From the NCBI GenBank assembly GCA_030043675.1, contig JASHXG010000076.1, positions 1 through 10,116 on the forward strand: a DNA stretch of 10,116 bases, in the 5' to 3' direction. The translations under genes were made by a program, and so were the position numbers. Positions 1 to 5,606 of this stretch are shown one piece after another. The notes below the pieces were generated by a model. That model worked only from the letters and a program-made list of their open reading frames with translations. It ran no database searches and had not been told where the DNA came from. The stretch comes from Vulcanimicrobiota bacterium. Its GTDB lineage: Bacteria > Vulcanimicrobiota > Vulcanimicrobiia > Vulcanimicrobiales > Vulcanimicrobiaceae. Numbering within the stretch: the first letter of the stretch is position 1; every line of letters begins with the position of its first letter.

Positions 1-29
1 CCTATCTGCCGGTCGACACCGACCTGTGA
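1..29 (+). CDS. C-terminal end of a PF04185-type phosphoesterase (5' part outside window)
   Basis: Read in the frame starting at base 3, the first bases encode the eight residues YLPVDTDL followed by a TGA stop at 27-29. The next gene, a phosphoesterase, ends in YLPVDTE, so this is most likely the tail of a tandem paralogue of that enzyme. The stop overlaps the GTG start of the downstream gene in a GTGA junction, which implies one transcript and coupled translation. Only eight codons are visible, so the family assignment rests on this tail match and the arrangement. No catalytic residue can be checked. Confidence 0.65.
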
Positions 30-1441
30 GCCATCGCCTCCCGCCCGTCGCGCTCGCCGCGGCACTCGCGCTCAACGGCTGCGCGGGCGGAAGTGCTGCG
101 AGCTCGGCCGGCGGCGCGCGCGGGTCAGCCTTGCCGGCCGTGCTCGGCCCCGCTTCCAGCAGTTCCGCGGGCCACTTCGAGCACGTCGTTTTGATGATTC
201 AGGAGAACCGGAGCTTCGACGATTTCTTCGCGACTTTTCCGGGCGCCGACGGCGCGACCAGCGGAGAGGAGGAGACCGGCAGCGGGGACGTGACCGTGCC
301 GCTGCAGGAGGTCAACCTCGCCTATCCGTGCGATCTCGGGCACTCGCGGCGCGGCTTCCTGCAGGACTACGATGGCGGAAAGATGGACGGCTTCGACTTG
401 GAAGGCGGCAGCGATAACTGCCCCGGGAAGGCCGGCACGAAGCCCTATCAGTACGTGAATCCGGCGGAGATCGCGCCGTACTGGGAGATTGCGCGGCAGT
501 ACGTACTCGCCGACCATATGTTCCAAACGCAGGGCAGCGGGAGCTTTACCGCTCACCAAGATCTCATCGCGGGCGGGACGTCGATCAACGGTTATGAGAG
601 CGTCGTCGATTTTCCCTCCACGATACCGTGGGGATGTGACGCGCCTCCCGGCACCACGGCGCCGCTGCTGGAGGTCATCTATTCGGGGATTCCGCCGTAT
701 ATGTACTTCAAGCGGATCGCGAAGGGCCCGTTTCCCTGTTACTCATATCCCACGCTGCGCGATCTGCTCGACGGCAAGAGCGTTTCGTGGAAATACTACG
801 CGCCGCCCGCCAAAGTCGGGTCGGCCGGCGCGTTGTGGAGCGCCTTCGATGCGATCAAGGTCGTGCGCTACGGACCGGAATGGATGACGAACGTGACGCG
901 ATCGGAGAAACTCATCTTCACCGACATCGCCGATCGGAAGCTCCCGGCGGTCTCCTGGGTGGTGCCCGATGCCGTCAACTCGGACCATCCCGGAAATGGA
1001 AAGTCGGATACCGGGCCGGACTGGGTCGCCAACGTGATTAACGCGATCGGGGAGAGTCCGTACTGGAAAAGCACCGCGATCATCGTCGTCTGGGACGACT
1101 GGGGCGGCTTCTACGACAACGTGCCGCCGCCATTCTTCGACTCATACGGCGGACTGGGCTTTCGCGTTCCCATGCTGGTCGTCTCGCCGTACACGGTGCA
1201 GGGCACGACGGGCGGCGGCTACATCTCGCACACGCAGTACGAGTTCGGCAGCATTCTCAAGTTCATCGAAAACAACTGGGGCCTGGGACAGCTGGGAACG
1301 ACCGATACTCGCGCCACCAGCATCATCGATTGCTTCGACTTCACGCAGAAGCCGCATAAATTCAAAGCGATTCCCGTGAACCTCTCGCGCGATTACTTCG
1401 AGCATCAGCCGCCGTCGTATCTTCCGGTGGATACCGAATGA
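26..1441 (+). CDS. Secreted lipoprotein phosphoesterase (phospholipase C / acid phosphatase family, PF04185-like)
   Basis: The 471-residue product is probably exported and lipid-anchored: the lipobox LNGC puts the modified cysteine at residue 19, and a Ser/Gly/Ala-rich linker follows. The catalytic domain starts near residue 50. Visible family motifs are QENRSF (E60, N61), GSFTAHQ (S173, H177), NSDHPG (D320, H321), WDDWGG (D357, D358), GFRVP (378-382) and SHTQYE (401-406). In Francisella AcpA, a related enzyme, a Glu-Asn pair, an Asp-Asp pair and a nucleophilic Ser bind the metal. By analogy E60/N61, D357/D358 and probably S173 do so here; the Ser assignment is mine. The expected activity is hydrolysis of phosphomonoesters or phospholipid head groups outside the cytoplasm, but the substrate cannot be read from sequence. 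The GTG start has no clear ribosome-binding site and overlaps the stop of the preceding paralogue, suggesting translational coupling. It in turn overlaps the next gene by four bases. Confidence 0.93.
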   Translation: MSHRLPPVALAAALALNGCAGGSAASSAGGARGSALPAVLGPASSSSAGHFEHVVLMIQENRSFDDFFATFPGADGATSGEEETGSGDVTVPLQEVNLAYPCDLGHSRRGFLQDYDGGKMDGFDLEGGSDNCPGKAGTKPYQYVNPAEIAPYWEIARQYVLADHMFQTQGSGSFTAHQDLIAGGTSINGYESVVDFPSTIPWGCDAPPGTTAPLLEVIYSGIPPYMYFKRIAKGPFPCYSYPTLRDLLDGKSVSWKYYAPPAKVGSAGALWSAFDAIKVVRYGPEWMTNVTRSEKLIFTDIADRKLPAVSWVVPDAVNSDHPGNGKSDTGPDWVANVINAIGESPYWKSTAIIVVWDDWGGFYDNVPPPFFDSYGGLGFRVPMLVVSPYTVQGTTGGGYISHTQYEFGSILKFIENNWGLGQLGTTDTRATSIIDCFDFTQKPHKFKAIPVNLSRDYFEHQPPSYLPVDTE

Positions 1442-2478
1442 AACGCACCATCGCAGCACTCTTGTTGGCGGGCTGTTCCGCCAACCTTACCTCGCCGGGC
1501 ACGCCCGCCGACGCGCGCGGCGGCCGGACCGGAATCGCTCCGGTGTGGTCGAGTCCGGCAACCTTGGTTACGGGCCGGCTCGGCGCGCACGTCAGGCCGC
1601 ATTTTACCGGGCGCGAAGCGACGCCGCCCCAGCGTAAGGGTCTTTACGCAAGCGAGTTCTTGGGGACCGACGTCTACGGCTATCCGTATCAGAACGAGAA
1701 CAACGGTCCGGACACGTGCACCGTCAGCCGCGTCCAGAGCGTCAACGACGTGGCCGTCGACGGCGTGCGAGACTTGATCGTTCCAGACGGCGCGAGCCAC
1801 ACGATTCTCGTGTACAAGGGACCGGCGAGGTGCGGAGCGCTGGCGGCAACCGTGACGGATCCATACGGGCAGCCATCCGATGCCGCCGGCCCCAACGCGC
1901 TCAAGCAGAGTTTCGTCGTGGCCAACATCTTCGACATCAAGGGCGCAGCGGGAAGCCTTTCGGTTTGCCGCGTCTCCAAGAAGAAGGGAACGTGTTCGGT
2001 CAACCTGACGAACGCGAGCATGTACATGGTCGGCGGCGTGGCGATGGATACCGCCGGCGACTGCTGGGCCGACTCGATGATGGCGAGCGGTGGTCCGGCT
2101 CTCGTCTATTTCGCAAGCTGCGCCGGGGCCGGCCAAGTCGCAACCGGTTTCCAAAACGCGGATCTGGGCGGCTTGGACATCGATAGCGCCGGCAATTTGG
2201 TCAGCATCAGCGCGGCCGACGGCAACGTCTACGTCTATTCGGGCTGCAATCCGGCCTGCACGCTGGTCGGCGGTCCATTCGCGCTCGAAAACCCCGCCAT
2301 CTTTGGTCACTTGAACAAGCAATCCAATGAGCTCGCAGTCGCCTCGTACACCGAAGGCGGGATCGACGTCTACAGCTATGCCCCGAGCGGCATCACCTAT
2401 CTGTACAGCATCACCAATGGCCTGGAAGCCTCGCTGGACGTCGAAGGCGCTGCCTACAGCCCGCGCTCGCACGAATAG
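1438..2478 (+). CDS. Cysteine-rich predicted beta-propeller lipoprotein (subfamily 1)
   Basis: The 346-residue protein has a very short lipoprotein signal (LLAGC, lipid-modified Cys13) and should sit on the cell surface or in the periplasm. From about residue 68 it shows repeating blade-like strands with the pattern D-x-x-G-(D/N)-L-x-V: DGVRDLIVPD (108-117), DTAGDCWADS (204-213) and DIDSAGNLVS (247-256). This is typical of NHL/SMP-30-like propellers, although no named family is recognised. Eight cysteines (94, 132, 177, 186, 209, 228, 270, 274) all align with cysteines in the paralogue at 2735-3793, which suggests conserved disulfides. No catalytic motif is seen, so a binding or scaffold role is only a guess. 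The ATG overlaps the TGA of the phosphoesterase gene (ATGA), so the two proteins are probably made together. A weak GGTGG lies about 7 nt upstream of the start. Confidence 0.85.
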   Translation: MKRTIAALLLAGCSANLTSPGTPADARGGRTGIAPVWSSPATLVTGRLGAHVRPHFTGREATPPQRKGLYASEFLGTDVYGYPYQNENNGPDTCTVSRVQSVNDVAVDGVRDLIVPDGASHTILVYKGPARCGALAATVTDPYGQPSDAAGPNALKQSFVVANIFDIKGAAGSLSVCRVSKKKGTCSVNLTNASMYMVGGVAMDTAGDCWADSMMASGGPALVYFASCAGAGQVATGFQNADLGGLDIDSAGNLVSISAADGNVYVYSGCNPACTLVGGPFALENPAIFGHLNKQSNELAVASYTEGGIDVYSYAPSGITYLYSITNGLEASLDVEGAAYSPRSHE

Positions 2479-2570
2479 ATTGCCCACCCGAGGGGCGACC
2501 GCCCGGAGAGGGAGCTAGCCTGCGTTGGCAGGTGCAAGCTGCCGCTCAGCAAAATTGGCGTCACTTCAGT

Positions 2571-2576
2571 TATAAG
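2571..2576 (+). promoter_or_regulatory. Candidate -10 box (TATAAG), copy A
   Basis: TATAAG within CAGTTATAAG is the most -10-like hexamer in the intergenic region and is kept in copy B (5460-5465). No convincing -35 box stands 16-18 nt upstream. If it is used, the transcript would start around 2583 and carry a leader of about 150 nt including the hairpin element. Confidence 0.3.
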
Positions 2577-2602
2577 ATGCCTTGCCTACAAGGTGCCTTG
2601 CC
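2574..2602 (+). repeat. Short tandem repeat unique to leader copy A
   Basis: Thirteen bases, AAGRTGCCTTGCC, occur twice with a 16-base period (2574-2586 and 2590-2602) and one A/G difference. Leader copy B has only one unit, so this is a local duplication in copy A. It lies just downstream of the candidate -10 box. Confidence 0.75.
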
Positions 2603-2654
2603 GTGTTGGAGGAGGGCTGTTCCGCCTACACTTGGAGGATAACTGAGCGAAAAC

Positions 2655-2699
2655 GTGGTCCTCTCATCGGGCTCATTGGACGAGCCCGAACAAGACCAT
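2655..2699 (+). promoter_or_regulatory. Two-helix leader RNA element, copy A
   Basis: An inner hairpin TCGGGCTC (2667-2674) / GAGCCCGA (2682-2689) encloses a seven-base loop ATTGGAC. It is itself enclosed by GTGGTC (2655-2660) / GACCAT (2694-2699), which closes with a G-U pair. An internal loop of CTCTCA against ACAA separates the helices. Copy B keeps both helices, the loop and ACAA, with a T-A to C-G double change and a G-C to G-U change in the stem. No U-tract follows, so it does not look like a terminator. A cis-regulatory RNA role is inferred; I recognise no known riboswitch class. Confidence 0.6.
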
Positions 2700-2700
2700 A

Positions 2701-2714
2701 CCTTTCATGAAAGG
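2701..2714 (+). promoter_or_regulatory. Perfect 14-bp palindrome at the ribosome-binding region, copy A
   Basis: CCTTTCATGAAAGG is its own reverse complement and is kept exactly in copy B. Its right arm supplies the AAAGG of the purine-rich AAAGGAAATGGAG stretch ahead of the start codons. In RNA it could fold with a CATG loop and hide that stretch; in DNA it could be an operator. Both are inferences. Confidence 0.5.
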
Positions 2715-2734
2715 AAATGGAGCGAATCTTTCTG

Positions 2735-3793
2735 ATGAAAATCTCTGATGCGTCCAAGTATATCTTGGGCATTGTAGCAGCGGCCGGGATACTCGCCGGC
2801 TGCAGCGGATCGCAGGCGGGGATGGCCCCGTCTTCGGGAATGAATCCGTCGACCATCCGCGGGGCCGGCCACGGCAAAGCCGTCAACGTCGTGCCCGATT
2901 CCCTTCTGGCGAAGGCACGAGCCGCCTTCCATGGTGGCATTGTCCCTGCATCGAAAAACTTGAAGGGCATCTATGGCAGCGAATTCGAAGGCACGAACAT
3001 CTATGGTTATCGCGGCTCGGACAAGAAAAATAACAGTTATAAATGCGCTGTCGAAGGCGTGGACTCGGTCAACGACATCGCCACCGACAAAGAGGGCGAC
3101 CTGATGGTTCCCGACGCGTTCGACGGTCTTGAGGTGTACTCAGGCCCGGGCATGTGCGGAAAATTGCTCGGAACGATCACCGACTCGTACGGTCAGGCGG
3201 CCGACGCTGCCTCTCTCGACGCGGCGACCGGGACGATCGTCGTCGGCAACATCTTCGACGAGGACGATGCTCCCGCCAGCATCACGGTCTGCACGCTCAA
3301 AGGCGGTTGCACGGCGAATCTCACGAACTCGAATATCTACGAGCTCGCCGGCGTCGCGATCGACAAGAACGGCGACTGCTGGGGCGACGCGGTCAACGAA
3401 GACGATGAGGCAACGCTGACCTATTTCGCCGGCTGCACGGGTTCGGGCGAAGCCACGACCGGCTTCGAAAACTCGTCGTACGGCGGATTGGACATCGACA
3501 AAGACGGCAACTTGGTCAGCGTTGACCTGGATGGCGACTCGGTGTACGTCTATTCAGGCTGCAATCCGACCTGCAAGCTCGTCAGCGGCCCACTGACGCT
3601 GCACGGCGAATCGGTCTTCGGCCATCTTGACAAGCGGTCGAGCAAGTTCATCGCGGGCGACTTCGCCGCCGGCGCGCTCGACGTTTACAACTACACATCG
3701 AAGAGCCTGACCTACGAATACAGCATCACCAGCGGCCTCTCGGCATCGTTGGAAGTCGAGGGCGCTGCCTTCAACCCGGCGTCCAAGCAGTAG
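2735..3793 (+). CDS. Cysteine-rich predicted beta-propeller lipoprotein (subfamily 1 paralogue)
   Basis: With the start at ATG 2735 the product has 352 residues and the signal MKISDASK... with lipobox LAGC (Cys23). An in-frame ATG at 2717 would add six residues, but it places an acidic residue second and sits only 1-2 nt from AAAGGA, so I prefer 2735; spacing from GGAG (about 12 nt) is also not ideal. The mature part is a clear paralogue of the 1438-2478 product: shared stretches are GSEFEGTNIYGY (81-92), SVNDIATD (111-118), GDCWGD (213-218), GGLDIDKDGNLVS (250-262), YVYSGCNPTC (271-280) and the C-terminal LEVEGAAFNP. All eight mature cysteines align (104, 141, 186, 192, 215, 234, 276, 280). 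The D-x-D-G-N-L strand pattern supports an NHL-like propeller. Unlike its paralogue it has its own leader, duplicated upstream of the gene at 5607, and its own terminator. Function unknown. Confidence 0.85.
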   Translation: MKISDASKYILGIVAAAGILAGCSGSQAGMAPSSGMNPSTIRGAGHGKAVNVVPDSLLAKARAAFHGGIVPASKNLKGIYGSEFEGTNIYGYRGSDKKNNSYKCAVEGVDSVNDIATDKEGDLMVPDAFDGLEVYSGPGMCGKLLGTITDSYGQAADAASLDAATGTIVVGNIFDEDDAPASITVCTLKGGCTANLTNSNIYELAGVAIDKNGDCWGDAVNEDDEATLTYFAGCTGSGEATTGFENSSYGGLDIDKDGNLVSVDLDGDSVYVYSGCNPTCKLVSGPLTLHGESVFGHLDKRSSKFIAGDFAAGALDVYNYTSKSLTYEYSITSGLSASLEVEGAAFNPASKQ

Positions 3794-3843
3794 GGCGAGC
3801 GCGATAGCGCCGACGCTTCTACGGGCGTAGGAACGCAATGTAC

Positions 3844-3887
3844 GGGCGGGACGGCCGGCTCACGAGCCGGCAGCCCCGCCCTCTTTT
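3844..3887 (+). terminator. Rho-independent terminator after the 2735-3793 gene
   Basis: The inner stem GCCGGCTC (3854-3861) / GAGCCGGC (3864-3871) is enclosed by GGGCGGG (3844-3850) / CCCGCCC (3875-3881) and followed directly by TCTTTT. The T-tract makes it oriented for the + strand. The stem could also impede transcription from the convergent phosphoesterase gene, which has no T-tract on its side. A separate 12-bp palindrome, TCTCTCGAGAGA (3887-3898), abuts the end of that gene. Confidence 0.85.
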
Positions 3888-3899
3888 CTCTCGAGAGAC

Positions 3900-5261
3900 C
3901 TAGTCGTCGCCGAAGATTGCCGGCGGTCTGCCGCGCAAGAAGCGCGTTTGGCGATCCTGCTGAATCCAAAAGCCGGCCGGCCTCGACCCTTCGATCATCT
4001 TAAACGGGCGCGGCGGCCGATGGAATTCGAAGGCGTCGCTTGCCGGATCGTTCGCGCGCGCGTCGGCTGCCGCCAGCGGAGCGAGCCCGAACGTATCTTC
4101 GATAAAGCGCAGCACGCTGGCCGTTTCATACTGGACGTGGCTTACGTATCCGCGTCGCGCATACGGGGAAACGATGAGCAGCGGTACGCGAAACCCCAGG
4201 CCGTCGTAATCGACATAGACCGGTTTAACCGGATCGAACCAGCCGCCCCAGTCGTCCCACAGGACGAAGATCGCGGTCGTCTTCCAGAACTTGCTCTCGC
4301 CGATCGCGTCTACCAGCGAGGCCACCCAAGCCGGGCCCCCGCTCGCGTTCAAGCCGGGGTGATCGGAGTTTTCGTAGGTCGGCGAGATCCAAGTGACGTC
4401 GGCCATCTTTCCCGCCGCGACGTCGGTGAGAAACCGCGAGGGCGGATTGACGACATCGGCCTTCCAATCGGGACCTTCATAAATGCGTCGATCGGCTTGA
4501 TACGACGACCACAGCCCACCATCGTGGTTGATCGCGCCCGTGTAGAATCGCCAGCTTATCCCGGCGCGATCCGCCTCGCCGGCGAGGGTGGGATCGTCGA
4601 GGCAGGCGACGATGCTGGGACCGTACGTGCGCTCGTCGGTCAGCGTCGCCAGGGTATCTTGCGAACCGCCCTCGCACCCCCAAGCGCCAACCGGAAAATC
4701 CACGCCGCGCGCGGCGTACGCGGCGACGCTGTACTGGTGCGCGATGAAGCTGCCGTCGAGATTCGAGGCGAAGGTGCGATCGGCAAGCACGTACTCTTTG
4801 GCAATCTGCCAGTACGGCGCGACCTCGGATCTGGGTGTGTAAGCATACGCGAAGTCCTTGGGAGCGCCGAAGCCTGCCGACTCCGAATTCCAGCCGTCCA
4901 TCTTGCAGTGCGTGCCCGGAAGTTTCCCCGTTCCGTCGCAAGCGGAGAAGAAGGCGCGCGAGGAATGATCGATGTCCCAGATGGTCGCGAGATCCTGCAC
5001 GTGCAACCGAATGCGATCGCCGTTACCGTCGTACCCGAAGGCTCGAGTCGTAGCGCCCGGATATCCCATGAAGAGATTGTTGAACGAGCGATTCTCTTGA
5101 AGGATGAAAACGACGTGCCGAATCGGGCTAGCCGCGGCTCGCGCAGAGAGCGATCCCGACGCGCTTGGCAGCGCTTCGGGCATGCTTGAACCGCTCGCGC
5201 TGCAAGCAACCAGGGAAAGCGTGCACGCGAAGATCGCTGCACGTCTCGCGGAAGCGCTCAT
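3900..5261 (-). CDS. Secreted lipoprotein phosphoesterase (PF04185-like), second paralogue
   Basis: The 453-residue product has a lipoprotein signal (lipobox LVAC, Cys20) and a Ser/Ala-rich linker, so it should be anchored outside the cytoplasm. The catalytic domain begins with HVVFILQENRSF (E56, N57). SFIAHQ follows (S171, the likely nucleophile, and H175), then SWRFYT (236-241), ENSDHPG (D300, H301), WDDWGG (D336, D337), GFRVP (356-360) and SHVQYE (374-379). All residues expected to bind metal, by analogy with AcpA, are present, so the enzyme looks active. It differs from the window's other two copies in having SFNNLF instead of SFD(D/N)(F/L)F after the Glu-Asn motif. The start is well supported by AGAGGAGT four bases upstream of ATG. 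It is transcribed alone, convergent with one propeller gene and divergent from another. Substrate unknown. Confidence 0.93.
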   Translation of the reverse strand: MSASARRAAIFACTLSLVACSASGSSMPEALPSASGSLSARAAASPIRHVVFILQENRSFNNLFMGYPGATTRAFGYDGNGDRIRLHVQDLATIWDIDHSSRAFFSACDGTGKLPGTHCKMDGWNSESAGFGAPKDFAYAYTPRSEVAPYWQIAKEYVLADRTFASNLDGSFIAHQYSVAAYAARGVDFPVGAWGCEGGSQDTLATLTDERTYGPSIVACLDDPTLAGEADRAGISWRFYTGAINHDGGLWSSYQADRRIYEGPDWKADVVNPPSRFLTDVAAGKMADVTWISPTYENSDHPGLNASGGPAWVASLVDAIGESKFWKTTAIFVLWDDWGGWFDPVKPVYVDYDGLGFRVPLLIVSPYARRGYVSHVQYETASVLRFIEDTFGLAPLAAADARANDPASDAFEFHRPPRPFKMIEGSRPAGFWIQQDRQTRFLRGRPPAIFGDD

Positions 5262-5264
5262 CCG

Positions 5265-5272
5265 ACTCCTCT
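5265..5272 (-). promoter_or_regulatory. Shine-Dalgarno site of the 3900-5261 phosphoesterase
   Basis: On the - strand AGAGGAGT lies four bases before the ATG at 5261. This is one of the two best ribosome-binding sites in the window and fixes the start of the gene. Confidence 0.7.
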
Positions 5273-5412
5273 AAGCGGTCGAGCGACCATTTGGGCGTTG
5301 CAGCATGATCTCCTGGCAACGAACGCGAGCGCGTACGTGGTCGCGTGAATAGGTAGACGAGCCTACGCTTGGCGGGAGCCAATCATCCAAGCTGCTGCTT
5401 TGGCCGTCTGAA
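5273..5412. other. Divergent intergenic region with inverted repeat
   Basis: Together with leader copy B this gap between divergent genes is 345 bases long. It must hold the promoter of the - strand phosphoesterase, but I find no convincing -35/-10 pair. An inverted repeat CGTTGC (5296-5301) / GCAACG (5316-5321), with half-site centres 20 bases apart (about two helical turns), lies 35-60 bases upstream of that gene's start and could be an operator. I see no gene or Pho-box-like repeat here. Confidence 0.35.
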
Positions 5413-5459
5413 TTGGCAGGTGCGAGCGGTTGGTCCGCAAATACCCTCGGCAACTCAGT

Positions 5460-5465
5460 TATAAG
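5460..5465 (+). promoter_or_regulatory. Candidate -10 box (TATAAG), copy B
   Basis: TATAAG is kept from copy A in an otherwise less conserved stretch. No clear -35 hexamer stands at the right distance, so this is a weak call resting on conservation. Confidence 0.3.
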
Positions 5466-5526
5466 GTGCCTTGCCGTGTTTGGAGGAGGGCTGTTTCGCC
5501 TGCACTTGGAGGATAACTGAGCCAAC

Positions 5527-5571
5527 GTGGTCCTCTCGCCGGGCTCATTGGACGAGCCTGGACAAGACCAT
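5527..5571 (+). promoter_or_regulatory. Two-helix leader RNA element, copy B
   Basis: The inner hairpin is CCGGGCTC (5539-5546) / GAGCCTGG (5554-5561) with loop ATTGGAC. The outer helix is GTGGTC (5527-5532) / GACCAT (5566-5571). Compared with copy A, the outermost inner-stem pair changed from T-A to C-G on both sides, and one G-C became G-U. Loop, 3' bulge ACAA and outer helix are identical. Substitutions that keep pairing support a functional RNA fold, although two copies give limited statistics. Confidence 0.6.
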
Positions 5572-5572
5572 C

Positions 5573-5586
5573 CCTTTCATGAAAGG
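5573..5586 (+). promoter_or_regulatory. Perfect 14-bp palindrome at the ribosome-binding region, copy B
   Basis: CCTTTCATGAAAGG is identical to the copy A palindrome and stands in the same position, two bases after the RNA element. The right arm again contributes the AAAGG ahead of the start codons, so an operator or a ribosome-site-hiding hairpin is possible. Confidence 0.5.
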
Positions 5587-5606
5587 AAATGGAGCAAATC
5601 TCGCTG

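Larger units (their letters stand above)
2525..2820 (+). repeat. Leader plus signal-peptide repeat, copy A
   Basis: This segment matches 5413-5692 on the same strand. From TCAGTTATAAG (2566) through the start codon to about codon 28 of the following gene, roughly nine of ten bases agree; in the coding part I counted 10 mismatches in 86. Upstream of 2566 the match is patchy but includes TTGGCAGGTGC (2525-2535) at nearly the same distance. Similarity stops abruptly after the GSQ-G residues behind the lipobox, so the repeat holds the likely promoter, the 5' leader and the export signal but not the mature protein. It could be a shuffled export/regulatory cassette or the product of gene conversion. 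Confidence 0.85.

Noticed and set aside
1405..2487. Long - strand open frame opposite the first propeller gene
   Set aside because: It has an Arg/Ala/Val/Asp-rich translation with no recognisable motif, while the + strand encodes a lipoprotein with a close paralogue at 2735-3793.
2525..2540. Sigma-54-like promoter at TTGGCAGGTGC
   Set aside because: The GG is present but no GC stands at the required distance in either copy.
2667..2689. Leader hairpin read as a terminator of the upstream operon
   Set aside because: No T-tract follows in either copy, and the gene start lies only about 45 bases downstream. A regulatory fold fits better.
2603..2709. Open frame of about 35 codons from a GTG in leader copy A
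   Set aside because: In copy B one extra base shifts the frame to an early stop, so the coding reading is not conserved while the RNA pairing is.
2707..2748. Thirteen-codon upstream ORF (MKGNGANL..., with a close match at 5579-5620) overlapping the lipoprotein start in another frame
   Set aside because: It is conserved only as far as the DNA repeat is, no Shine-Dalgarno precedes it, and its ATG is the centre of the palindrome. A leader peptide cannot be excluded but has no independent support.
3948..5189. Long + strand open frame opposite the phosphoesterase
   Set aside because: It is antisense to a gene with clear catalytic motifs and a strong ribosome-binding site. Its Arg/Val/Gly-rich translation is typical of the complement of GC-rich coding DNA.
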